Shown: positions 1-8,058 of the stretch, piece by piece | How the letters are laid out: the number at the start of each line of letters is the position of its first letter | Numbering within the stretch: the first letter of the stretch is position 1 | From: Deinococcus alpinitundrae | Lineage (GTDB): Bacteria > Deinococcota > Deinococci > Deinococcales > Deinococcaceae | NCBI RefSeq assembly: GCF_009982895.1 | Contig: NZ_WXZL01000019.1 | Location: forward strand, 1 to 64,000 | Length of the DNA stretch: 64,000 bases | Reading direction: 5' to 3' | Program-made: the position numbers and the translations under genes | The notes under the pieces: model-generated | Seen by the model: the letters and a program-made list of their open reading frames with translations, nothing else | Told to the model about the DNA's origin: nothing | The model's database searches: none

Positions 1-69
1 AAAGATTGAGTAGCACCTGGACGTTGTCCAGATGCTGCTTGCGCGTCAATGTCGCAAGAATGTCAGTGT

Positions 70-142
70 AAAGCTGTCCAGCACGAGTTTCCTTTGCGTT
101 CACACCCTCATTCTGAGGTGCAAAGCCGTGCTGGACAGCTTT
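70..142. repeat. 16-bp inverted repeat with a 41-nt loop
   Basis: The arms at 70-85 and 127-142 are exact reverse complements (AAAGCTGTCCAGCACG). A shorter inner pair (CTTTGC at 92-97, GCAAAG at 120-125) extends the fold. It lies just beyond the point where the transposase reading frame stops resembling a transposase. It could be the end of another element or a terminator; the sequence does not decide. Confidence 0.6.
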
Positions 143-160
143 TTCGTAAACCGCAACATC

Positions 161-1108
161 TCAGGTGAAGAACTTGCCCTTGGGATCACCGACCAAAACC
201 CATCGAATCGGGAGAGGCGGGAGGCCGTTGTGATACCAGATCGCGGTCTGAGAAACGACCTCCAGCTCCCGGTTGGTCTCCCCCTACCAGCGATGTCAGC
301 GGACGCGCTCCCAGCGCGTCTGCGGATCGTGGACCAGGGCGGTTAGGGTCGGGAAACGCTCGCCTTTCAGCCGGGGCCGGCCCATCTGGCCGGCCACTCG
401 TTCTGGTGCTGGATTGTAGAGCGCAGCATCCAGGCGAAGCCGGGTGATGACGGTGATCCGCTGGCCCTGTTGCAGGTCGGAGAGCCAATGAATGACTGCG
501 TACGCGCCGTCCGCCACCACAATCAGTTGCCGTCCTAGAGACCAGCGCTGCACGACGCGCAGCATCTGCCGCGCCCAATCCGTCAGGGTCTTGTGCCGAT
601 GACCACGGACTTCGTTGTACCACTGTGACGGCACGAGTGCCGTCAGGAACGGACACGCCCAGACACGATTCGCCCAGGGGATGGGGGTCAGCAGCATCAG
701 GCTCAGCCAGCGGAGCCCACTGGCTTTGACGAAGTGCCCGTGGCTGGACCGGACTGGATCTCGGTCAATGCCTTTGGTGCTGATCTTCGCGCCAGTACGT
801 CATTCAGTCGTATCGTCCAGGCCGAGGACCACTGGGCCAGAAGGGCCAAAGGCGGCCAAGAGCAGGCTGAGCAGCACTTGGCTGGCTTGAAGACTGGACC
901 AGCGGGCCCGACTCAACAGGCGGTGGTCTGTACCGAACCTTGAGTCGTCTGCCAGTCCGAGTCCCCGCAACGCTGCTGTCACCGTCCGTTTCCCAGGAGA
1001 GAGCAGCGCCCCGACCACCAGGCGTTGCACCTGCGGCCAGAGTCGTGCCGAGAAGAGAGGGGCGAAGTTGTCCAGGACCCCAGTGAACCATTTCGGAAGC
1101 AGTGTCAT
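161..1108 (-). pseudogene. Degraded DDE transposase (IS701/IS4-like)
   Basis: Read leftward from the ATG at 1108 (MTLLPKWFTG...), one frame carries a typical DDE transposase: an N-terminal region ending in the first acidic motif VLGLDD, then RDPVRSSHGHFVKASGLRW, a core with VVADGAY (second acidic motif) and a distal IRWVLVGDPKGKFF segment. In-frame stops break it at 800-802 (TGA), 296-298 (TGA), 284-286 (TAG) and 161-163 (TGA). Left of 161 the similarity ends, so the third catalytic acid and C-terminus are missing. The TGA at 800 follows GLDDTTE, where relatives usually have an arginine codon, so a C-to-T change is a simple explanation. Family assignment is from motif recall. Confidence 0.8.
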
Positions 1109-1116
1109 GCTCAAGT

Positions 1117-1152
1117 TTGACAGGGGGAGCAGCATGCTGCTCCCCCTGTCAA
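1117..1152. repeat. 36-bp perfect palindrome at the transposon end
   Basis: The 18-nt halves 1117-1134 and 1135-1152 are exact reverse complements with no loop (the left half begins TTGACAGGGGGAGC). It starts 8 nt upstream of the transposase start codon, so it probably marks the element's outer end or two inverted ends fused head to head. No matching copy was seen at the other end of the remnant. Confidence 0.75.
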
Positions 1153-1159
1153 TGGCCAA

Positions 1160-1999
1160 AGTCTAGCTAAGGGCGAACAGGGCGCTGCTGAACTGGGCGA
1201 AGCAGGAAGGCCTGACCTAGCATCGCTTGGATGCGCCTGCGGGCGATAGGTTCTGCTGCCGTTATGAAGCGTACTTGACCGATTACCGCCTTGAGCCCAA
1301 GAGGTCCGTCTGGGAGGTCGAGTTGGCCATCAAGCTCTCGGACGATTTGCCGCAAGGCGTCCCCATGGCGGGCGACTGAGGCCACAACGCGGACTCATCC
1401 GGCCTGCATATCGTCAGCGTCTACTGGGAGAATTGAGCAGCTTGGATTCTGATGCCCCTTCGGGGGCATTTCTACTGTACTAGCCGAACCCAACGCCCCC
1501 TGTCCGACCGTCTCCGCGCGCTATGATCTGCCCCTCTGGAGCGCAAGGGCAGCGGCTACCCCAAGCGCTTTTACCGACACCTCAAGGCCGAGGACAACGC
1601 CACCCACGAGATTCCTGGAGAAGTCGAGGGCAGGCGCACTTCACGCCGGACCTGCTGATCCGAGCCGTCCGCAAATGAACACGCCCAGCAACGACGAGTC
1701 AGGCCCGCCGTTTGCCCCGGATTTTCCTGTGTGCTCGCGTCCAGAGCTTGGCTCAAGACAACGAGTCGGTGGCCCTGAAGGTACTGGAGGCGGTCGCCAG
1801 TATCGCCAACCGCGCCCAAATTGCGCTGAATTTTGATCCTGAAGACGCTCTCTGAACGTTTCACTTAGCGAAACAACGAAGTTCGGCCAATTTGGATAAG
1901 CGATGTTCAGCCATGAGGCTTCAAGCTGTGCAGCAAATGTCGCCTGCTCAGCCGCTCCCTGACAGGGTTCTTCACCGGCAGCCGACCTACACTGAAGCT
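1160..1999. other. Gene-poor stretch with decayed coding scraps
   Basis: No intact gene is supported. The plus strand holds a fragment reading YLTDYRLEPKRSVWEVELAI and continuing to a stop at 1377. Further on there is a scrap reading GSGYPKRFYRHLKAEDNATH (about 1550-1610) and another reading ALKVLEAVASIANRAQIALN before a stop at about 1852. They look like remains of mobile or phage genes, but none was identified. A TTCG-loop terminator lies at 1452-1473. Confidence 0.5.
1452..1473 (+). terminator. TTCG-tetraloop terminator
   Basis: The stem ATGCCCC / GGGGCAT (1452-1458 and 1463-1469) closes on a TTCG loop and is followed by a short T-rich run. It sits just after a plus-strand reading frame ending HIVSVYWEN and its stop (1434-1436), so it probably ended a gene that has since decayed. 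Confidence 0.6.
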
Positions 2000-3358
2000 A
2001 TGCACACCTCCTCTGCCACGTCCATGTCGCTGCTCTTCTCCACTTCAGCCCGGCGACAACGGTACCTGGACATCGAGGCCGCCCTCGCTCTCGCCCAGTC
2101 GGATCTCGGCGTCATCCCACAAGAGGCTGCTGAGCAGATCGCCAGCACCGCCCACCTTCACCTGCTCGACACCGCCCGCATCGACGCCGATGAACTTCGC
2201 ACTGCCCACCCGCTGATGCCGCTCATCTCCGAACTCGCCCGCGTGGTCGGTGAGCCTGCCGGAGGCTGGGTTCACTGGGGAGCTACCACCCAGAACATTC
2301 AACAAACCGCCGACGTGCTGGGCCTGCGCCGTGCCCTGGACCAGCTCACCGGCCAGCTCTGCGGCCTGCTGGGGGTGCTGACCGACCTCACCGAGCGCAG
2401 CGCGGAGATGGTCATGGCGGGGCGCACCCACGGTCAGCAGGCGGTGCCCATCACCTTCGGCTTCAAGGTCGTCGTTTGGACCGACGCGCTGTTGCGGCAC
2501 CTGGAACGCGTCACTCAGCTCCGTGTCCGCCTGTTGACGGCCATGATGGGCGGCGCGGTCGGCAACTTCGCCTCGCTGGGCGAGATCGGCCCGGCGGTGC
2601 AGCGCGAGGTGGCCCAGCGATTGGCACTGACCCCGATGCCGCTGCCTGCCCGGAGTCTTGCCGATCCGTTCGCCGAGCTGGTCTGTGTGCTGGGCCTGCT
2701 GGCCGCCACCGGCGCGACCATCGCCAGCGAGATCGCCCGGTTGATGGCGACCGAGTTCGGGGAGGTCAGTGAGGCGCTGGGCGAGGGCGACATCGGCAGC
2801 TCGACCATGCCGCAGAAGCGCAACCCGAAGCGGAGCGCAGCGGTCATCACGCTCTCCGCCCAGATCCGCTCACTCGTGCCCCTGGCGCTGGAAGCGGTGA
2901 TCCAGTCGCATGAGGTGGAGGGAGCTAGGACGGCCATGCTGGACGCGGCCCTGGAGCAGGGCTGCGTGCTGAGCGACGACCTCTTGAGGACGCTGACCGA
3001 GGTCGTCCAGAACTTGGAGCTGCATCCGGAGAGGATGGCGGCGAACCTGCGGCTCTCCGGGGGGCTGATCAGCGCCGAGGCGGTGATGATGGCGCTGGGG
3101 AGCAAGTTGGGTCGGCAGAACGCCCATGAGGTGGTGCATCACGCGGCCCGCGAGGTGACCCTCGGCGCTGGGCCAACTTTTCTGGAACTGCTCGCCGCTG
3201 ATCCGCGTGTCCGAGATCAACTCAGTCGCGACGAACTCGCCCAGTTGCTCGATCCTGCCGCACACACCGGGCTGAGCGCTGCGCTCGCCCGTGAAACCAG
3301 TGGGCGAGCCAGAGAGACGGTTGAGCGCTACCGTAAGCAAGCAGAGCTTGGGGTCTGA
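2000..3358 (+). CDS. Fumarase/adenylosuccinate-lyase superfamily lyase (PcaB-like)
   Basis: 452 residues. The superfamily signature GSSTMPQKRNP is intact near residue 270, and the other conserved boxes are visible: HWGATTQN (about residue 95) and AGRTHGQQAVP (about residue 140). These enzymes perform beta-elimination or cycloisomerisation on succinyl-type substrates. The overall form recalls 3-carboxymuconate cycloisomerase and adenylosuccinate lyase, but the substrate cannot be named. The ATG at 2000 is chosen because the first 36 codons of the longer frame lack family features and TACACT sits 6 nt before 2000, a leaderless pattern. It is flanked by decayed DNA and faces the catabolic locus, so membership in that pathway is possible but unproven. 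Confidence 0.85.
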   Translation: MHTSSATSMSLLFSTSARRQRYLDIEAALALAQSDLGVIPQEAAEQIASTAHLHLLDTARIDADELRTAHPLMPLISELARVVGEPAGGWVHWGATTQNIQQTADVLGLRRALDQLTGQLCGLLGVLTDLTERSAEMVMAGRTHGQQAVPITFGFKVVVWTDALLRHLERVTQLRVRLLTAMMGGAVGNFASLGEIGPAVQREVAQRLALTPMPLPARSLADPFAELVCVLGLLAATGATIASEIARLMATEFGEVSEALGEGDIGSSTMPQKRNPKRSAAVITLSAQIRSLVPLALEAVIQSHEVEGARTAMLDAALEQGCVLSDDLLRTLTEVVQNLELHPERMAANLRLSGGLISAEAVMMALGSKLGRQNAHEVVHHAAREVTLGAGPTFLELLAADPRVRDQLSRDELAQLLDPAAHTGLSAALARETSGRARETVERYRKQAELGV

Positions 3359-4156
3359 TGCTGGCCAGGGAAACATCAAGCTGGCTTGAGCATTGCGTAA
3401 CTGTCTTGGGCAAGGGCGTTTTTGCTGTCTGGCAAGGACTCGCGATGCACCCTGTCTGCACACCTCCAAGCGGGTGCGGAAGCTGGAACACGGGTATGAA
3501 TGACACTTTGAATACTGCCCTGGCCACCGCCATCACCGCTGCCACCGAAGCCCTCGAAGCCGCCCAGCAGGCCAACGCAACGAAGCCTGTGAGTTGCTCG
3601 CCATCGTCGATGAACAGCTCGCCCAGGGCGGGGTAACGCCGCTGCTGCTCACCGCGGAAGATCCTACGCCTGCAAGCCGAAACACAGGCGCTGCTCGAAA
3701 CCGCGCCGGTGGAGCTGATCACGCTGCCCAGAGCGAGGAGCTGGCTGTCCCGACTGGCATATCCTACTCACCAGGGAGGCTCCGGAGAGCTTGTCCCCTG
3801 AGCGGGCCAACCCGTGCCGCCGCACCTCAGCGCGGACGCTTGCGCTGATGCCGCTGGGCATCGACGCCACAGCACGCGACGGTGTAGCCGACCAGCAGTC
3901 CTGCTAGACCGTCAAAGTGGCCCAGCGCCTGGCGTTGATCGCCCGCGTCAAGCCGGCGGCGCTGCGGGACGAGGTGGATGCGGCGAACACCTCCTGAGAT
4001 AAGCTCTTTGACATCGTGACGGCCCTGCGGGTCAGCGAACTCAACGGCCGGCGCAAAGAGGTAGGCGAGGCCGAGTGAGCGGCGAAGCTGGCCAATGACA
4101 CCGCCGCGCGAGGACAGCCTGCGTATCCGGCAGTGGGCGCGCACCGCCCTGGTCAT
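3359..4156. pseudogene. Frameshifted gene remnant(s), unidentified
   Basis: A plus-strand frame opens at ATG 3496 (MNDTLNTALATAITAATEAL...). By switching frame near 3585 and again near 3660 it continues coherently as CELLAIVDEQLAQGGVTPLL and then ILRLQAETQALLETAPVELI, with a stop at about 3800. That is what a gene with two frameshifts looks like. Further scraps (KVAQRLALIARVKPAALRDE near 3915 and DIVTALRVSELNGRRKEVGE near 4015) end in scattered stops. No family was recognised. The rest of the stretch shows nothing supportable. Confidence 0.45.
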
Positions 4157-5470
4157 CTAGACCGTCAGTTCTGCTTCCAGCGCTGATCCCAGGCTCAGGC
4201 AGAAAGCGTCACTGTAAGGCCGGGTTATGAGTTGAAGGCCAACGGGGAGGCCGCCGCTGCTCAGCCCGACATTCACAGACAGTGCGGGGAGTCCGGTCAG
4301 GTTGTGCGGCACGCTGAAGTGACCTTCCTGTCCACCTTCCTCGCCGGTAAACATAGGGTCCTCGGCAGGCGCAACGAACGGCACACTGGGAGAGATCAGC
4401 GCGTCCACCCTCTTCAGTGCAGCCAGAAAATGTCCGGTCAGGCGGCGGCGAAACTGCTGTGCCCGCAGGTACAGTACGCCGGGCAGCGCGAAGCCGAGTT
4501 CGAGCTGGGTGCGGGTCATCGGCGCGTAGTCTTCTGGCTGCGTTGCCATCCAGCGGGCATGGATGGTGGCCGCTTCGGGGAGCAGCACATTGAACAGCGC
4601 CGCGTCAGCCAGTTCGAGTTCGGGAATTTCAATTTCTTCGAGCTTGGCCCCGGCGTCTTCCAGGGTCCGGCAGGCCGCCTCGAAGACCGCCGCCACCTCC
4701 GGCTCAGCCGCGCCGCGCTGAATGACGCCGAACCGCCGCCCCTTCAGGCTCGCCGGGGTCTGGAACACCCGGCCCGTCAGGCCGCCCAGCAGCCAGGCCG
4801 CGTCAGCGCTGCTGCGGGCCAGCGGACCGACGTGATCGAGCGACCACGACAGTGGAAAGACGCCCTCGGCGCTGACCAGGCCAGAAGTGGGTTTCAGCCC
4901 AGCCACACCGCAGTAACTCGCTGGAATGCGGATGGAGCCGCCAGTGTCGGTGCCCACGGCCGCAAAGCACATGCCCGCCGCCACCGCCGCCGCCGAGCCG
5001 CCGCTGGACGCCCCCGCCGTGCGTGAGGGGTCCCAGGGATTGTTGACCTGCTTGTAATCGGGGTGGGCGATCCCCATGGCGAACTCGGCCAGATTGGTCT
5101 TGCCCAGGCTAACCGCACCCGCCTGGCGCAAACGGGTGACCAGCAGCGCGTCCTGCGCCGGAATATGGTCTTTCAGGATCCGTGAGGCGCAGGTGGTAAG
5201 GACGCCCGCCGTGTCGATCAAATCCTTGAGAGCGATCGGAATGCCGTGCAGCGGGCCTCTATCGTGTCCGGCGCGCAGCTCCCGCTCCGCCTGAGCGGCC
5301 TCCGCGAGCGCTGGCTCCGCCGTCACGGTGATGAAGGCATTGAGGGTAGGATTGAGCTGCTCAACACGCGCCAGGCACTGCCGGGTCAGCTCCAGCGGGG
5401 AGAGTTGCCCGGAGCGGTACAGTGCCCCGATCTCGGCGATACTGGAAAACAGCAGGGAAGTGTCACTCAC
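4157..5470 (-). CDS. Amidase-signature hydrolase (AtzE/HpxY-like)
   Basis: 437 residues with the full amidase signature fold. The catalytic Lys-cisSer-Ser triad is visible: Lys in IALKDLID (about 82), Ser in AGASSGGSAAAVAAG (about 156) and the nucleophilic Ser in GTDTGGSIRIPA (about 180). Such enzymes hydrolyse an amide to a carboxylate and ammonia in the cytosol. The start is GTG at 5470 with GGAG 7 nt upstream. It overlaps the stop of the small gene before it by 8 nt, so the two are translationally coupled. An amidase paired with a roughly 70-residue GatC-like partner is the layout of AtzE-AtzG and HpxY-HpxX, not of a lone GatA. It is the last gene of the leftward arm of the catabolic locus. 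Substrate unknown. Confidence 0.88.
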   Translation of the reverse strand: MSDTSLLFSSIAEIGALYRSGQLSPLELTRQCLARVEQLNPTLNAFITVTAEPALAEAAQAERELRAGHDRGPLHGIPIALKDLIDTAGVLTTCASRILKDHIPAQDALLVTRLRQAGAVSLGKTNLAEFAMGIAHPDYKQVNNPWDPSRTAGASSGGSAAAVAAGMCFAAVGTDTGGSIRIPASYCGVAGLKPTSGLVSAEGVFPLSWSLDHVGPLARSSADAAWLLGGLTGRVFQTPASLKGRRFGVIQRGAAEPEVAAVFEAACRTLEDAGAKLEEIEIPELELADAALFNVLLPEAATIHARWMATQPEDYAPMTRTQLELGFALPGVLYLRAQQFRRRLTGHFLAALKRVDALISPSVPFVAPAEDPMFTGEEGGQEGHFSVPHNLTGLPALSVNVGLSSGGLPVGLQLITRPYSDAFCLSLGSALEAELTV

Positions 5471-5678
5471 GCGCCGTCTCCGGCCAGGTTGGTCCCAGCG
5501 GGCTGAGCGTGCCCAGATTCAGCGCGGCAAGTCTGGCGTCGCCCGCCAGCATCGGCACGAGGGCCAGCGCCACCTGAGCGGCCCGTTCCGAATTCAGCTC
5601 TAGCCCGGACAGGCGGGCGAAGTGTTGCACCCGTTCGGCGGTCAGCACTTGATCTGTGGGTGGGGTGCTCAAGGACAC
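5463..5678 (-). CDS. Small GatC/DUF4089-like amidase subunit (AtzG/HpxX-like)
   Basis: 71 residues. The pattern VLTAERVQHFARLSGLELNS followed by a short helical stretch resembles GatC and the DUF4089 subunits that stabilise AtzE-type amidases. It starts at GTG 5678, 4 nt after the HisD-like gene ends. A TTG at 5672 lies at a better distance from the GAGGAA upstream and is an alternative start. Overlap with the amidase start implies a fixed ratio of the two products. The family call rests on size, position and weak motif similarity. Confidence 0.65.
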   Translation of the reverse strand: MSLSTPPTDQVLTAERVQHFARLSGLELNSERAAQVALALVPMLAGDARLAALNLGTLSPLGPTWPETARE

Positions 5679-5682
5679 TTCC

Positions 5683-6999
5683 TCATTTCAGACTGACTTC
5701 TTTGGCGCGTTCGCGCGACTCGCTCAATTGACCAGTCAGTCGCAGCCGCATCGAGTCGGCGTGTCCGATCATACCCTCGGTGTCAGCCATCAGCACGAAC
5801 GGCGGGGCCACCGTCTTGTTCGCCTGATCACTGACCCGCTGCCAGGTCACGGTCTTGATGAACTTGCCCACCCACAGCCCGCCGGTATAGCGCGCTGCAC
5901 GGCTGGTCGGCAACACATGGTTGGTGCCGATGCCCTTGTCGCCGTAAGCGACAGTGGCATTGTGACCTAAAAACAGCGAGCCGTAGTTAGTCAGCCGCTG
6001 CAAATACCACTCCGGGTCGCGGGTCATGACTTCCAGATGCTCAGAAGCCACCTGGTCCGAGACCTTCACCATCTCCTCGTCGTCCTCCACCAGGATGATC
6101 TCGCCGTAGTCACGCCATGACTGCCCCGCCGCGTCCGCCGTGGGTAAGCTGGCGAGCTGACGCTCGATTTGTCCGGTCACCTCTTCGGCCAGGCTGCGGG
6201 ACGTAGTGATCAGCACCGACTGCGAGTTGGTGCCGTGTTCGGCCTGGGCCAGCAGATCAGCGGCCACGAATTCGGGGTCCGCCGTCTCGTCAGCCAGAAT
6301 GAGAATCTCAGTGGGGCCAGCCAGCAAGTCAATGCCCACCACGCCGAAGAGCTGGCGCTTGGCCTCGGCCACGTAGGCGTTCCCCGCGCCCACGATCATG
6401 TCCACGGCGTCCAGCGGCGGGCTGCCGTCCAAGCCGAAGGCCATCGCCGCCATGGCCTGCGCGCCACCGATCGCGTAGATCTCATCGGCCCCGCTTTTCA
6501 CCATGCCGTAGAGTTGCAGCGGATTGACCTTGCCGGTGCGGCGCTGAATCGGCGCGCAGGCCACGATGCGACGCACGCCCGCCACCTTCGGCACGCCCAC
6601 CGTCATCACAGCGGACGCCAGAATCGGGTAGCGCCCGCCGGGAATGTACGCGCCCACCGCGTTGACCGGAATCTGCTTTTGCCCGATGGTGACGCCCGGC
6701 AGCGTTTCCTCCTCGAAGTCAGTCAGAGTGCGCCGCTGCAACTCGGCGAAATGTTTGACCTGTGAGATGCTGAAATCAATGGCGCGGGCGACGTTCTCTT
6801 CCACCTCGCCCAGAAGACCGCTGATGTCCGAATCCGAGAGCCGAAACGACGCGGGGGCCGAGCCGTCGAACTTCTCGCTGTAGCGGCGCACGGCCACCAG
6901 GCCCTCTCTTTCCACGTCGGAAATGATCTGCGAAACGGTGTCGCGGATTTCCTGCGAGACGGCGGTGGGTTGCGGGGGGGCTTTCTTGAAGTATTCCAT
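5683..6999 (-). CDS. HisD-like NAD-dependent dehydrogenase, copy 1
   Basis: 438 residues of the histidinol-dehydrogenase family. The Gln and His of QAEHG and the catalytic Glu-His of ASEHLEV are present, as are the Asp of YGDKGIGTNHVLPTS and a C-terminal His in IGHADS, so metal and base positions are kept. The signature [20 protein letters not shown] differs from biosynthetic HisD and recalls HisD relatives such as sulfopropanediol dehydrogenase (HpsN) that oxidise other alcohols to acids. The start ATG 6999 has AAAGGA 8 nt upstream. It lies among transporter and SnoaL-like genes, not in a his operon. Expected role: two-step oxidation of a pathway alcohol with NAD. Specific substrate not known. 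Confidence 0.88.
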   Translation of the reverse strand: MEYFKKAPPQPTAVSQEIRDTVSQIISDVEREGLVAVRRYSEKFDGSAPASFRLSDSDISGLLGEVEENVARAIDFSISQVKHFAELQRRTLTDFEEETLPGVTIGQKQIPVNAVGAYIPGGRYPILASAVMTVGVPKVAGVRRIVACAPIQRRTGKVNPLQLYGMVKSGADEIYAIGGAQAMAAMAFGLDGSPPLDAVDMIVGAGNAYVAEAKRQLFGVVGIDLLAGPTEILILADETADPEFVAADLLAQAEHGTNSQSVLITTSRSLAEEVTGQIERQLASLPTADAAGQSWRDYGEIILVEDDEEMVKVSDQVASEHLEVMTRDPEWYLQRLTNYGSLFLGHNATVAYGDKGIGTNHVLPTSRAARYTGGLWVGKFIKTVTWQRVSDQANKTVAPPFVLMADTEGMIGHADSMRLRLTGQLSESRERAKEVSLK

Positions 7000-7044
7000 T
7001 TGGAGTTCCTTTTGGGTCAGGTAAGCCAGGCAGGCGGGTGCCCT

Positions 7045-8058
7045 CTACTGCGCAGCGTGCAACTGTTTGAGCAGGGCGAACTCGTTCCAGACCATGTACT
7101 CGCGCACAATCACGCCGCCGCGCACTTCAAAATGGCTGATGCCCAGCACACGAACCCGCTTGCCGGTGGGCGGCCCGTAGACGCCCGGCCCGGTGTGGGT
7201 GCCCTGAAAGGTCCAGCGGGCAGCAACGCTGTAGCCCGCCGCCTCGCTGCCGTTCCACATGGTGTGGTCGAGCTGCATGGCACCGTCGGGAAAGGCAGCC
7301 AGCAGGTGCAATACGTAAGCAGTCAGGTCACCATGTCCGGTCAGGCGGCGGTTGCCCGGCACCCACACCACCGCGCTCGGAGAATAGTATGCCGCCAGAT
7401 AATTGAGCATCCTGGCGTTCCAGATCAGGTTATAGATCAGCCCCGGCAGGGCGCCTGGGTCGCCTGGGTCGCCGCCGGGCTCAATCGGCGGGTGCTGCTG
7501 CCCGCTCAGGCGCGGCACTTCACCGTGGGTGCTGACAGGTAATTTTAAACCGCTGTCGCCTTCAGCCTGGGCCAAGGCTTTTGCCAGCGCTGCCGGGTCC
7601 AGACCGAGCTGCTCGACCAGGGCCAGCTCGTCTTGCACACTCCATTCCTCGACGATGCGGTTGCGGATGACGATGCAGTGGGCGATTTCGCGGCGCTGAA
7701 TCCGCGCGCCAGTAGGCGGGCCGTAGACACTGTGGCCGGTGTTGTGGCCGCTCCAAGTCACCCGGTGCGAGGTGTGAAAGCCCGCAACGTCGTCGCCCTT
7801 CCAGATCACCTCGTCGCCGTAGAGCCGCAGATCGGGAAACGCCGCCAATGTTCGCACGGTGCCCTCCACCATCTGATCGCGCCCGTAGAGCTCGGCGTCG
7901 GTCAGGTGAACGGGGGTGTTGTGGGCGTAGTGGGTATAGATCAGGCCGATGGCCTTGTCTTCCCAGATCTTGTGGGTGCAGCGGATGATGTAATCCACGA
8001 TGTCGCTGTAATCGGGGTCAAAACCGGCCATGCTGAGCTGCAAGTCAGCGTCAGCCAT
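7045..8058 (-). CDS. Double NTF2/SnoaL-like domain protein, paralog C
   Basis: 337 residues made of two tandem NTF2-like (SnoaL/ester-cyclase type) domains. The first runs from about DYSDIVDYIIRCTHKIWED to VIRNRIVEEWSVQDELALV, the second from about YNLIWNARMLNYLAAYYSP to GVIVREYMVWNEFALLKQL. No signal peptide is seen, so it should be cytosolic. The ATG at 8058 is preferred over 8109 because the first 17 codons of the longer form only overlap the neighbour's tail and GGAG lies 10 nt before 8058. It overlaps the preceding gene by 8 nt. It is the most divergent of three paralogs. SnoaL-like folds serve as aldol-type cyclases, isomerases or binding proteins, so no activity can be named. Confidence 0.82.
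   Translation of the reverse strand: MADADLQLSMAGFDPDYSDIVDYIIRCTHKIWEDKAIGLIYTHYAHNTPVHLTDAELYGRDQMVEGTVRTLAAFPDLRLYGDEVIWKGDDVAGFHTSHRVTWSGHNTGHSVYGPPTGARIQRREIAHCIVIRNRIVEEWSVQDELALVEQLGLDPAALAKALAQAEGDSGLKLPVSTHGEVPRLSGQQHPPIEPGGDPGDPGALPGLIYNLIWNARMLNYLAAYYSPSAVVWVPGNRRLTGHGDLTAYVLHLLAAFPDGAMQLDHTMWNGSEAAGYSVAARWTFQGTHTGPGVYGPPTGKRVRVLGISHFEVRGGVIVREYMVWNEFALLKQLHAAQ

Noticed and set aside
1167..1385. 72-codon minus-strand frame in the decayed region
   Set aside because: No start signal or family. The plus strand of the same DNA reads as a more protein-like remnant (YLTDYRLEPKRSVWEVELAI).
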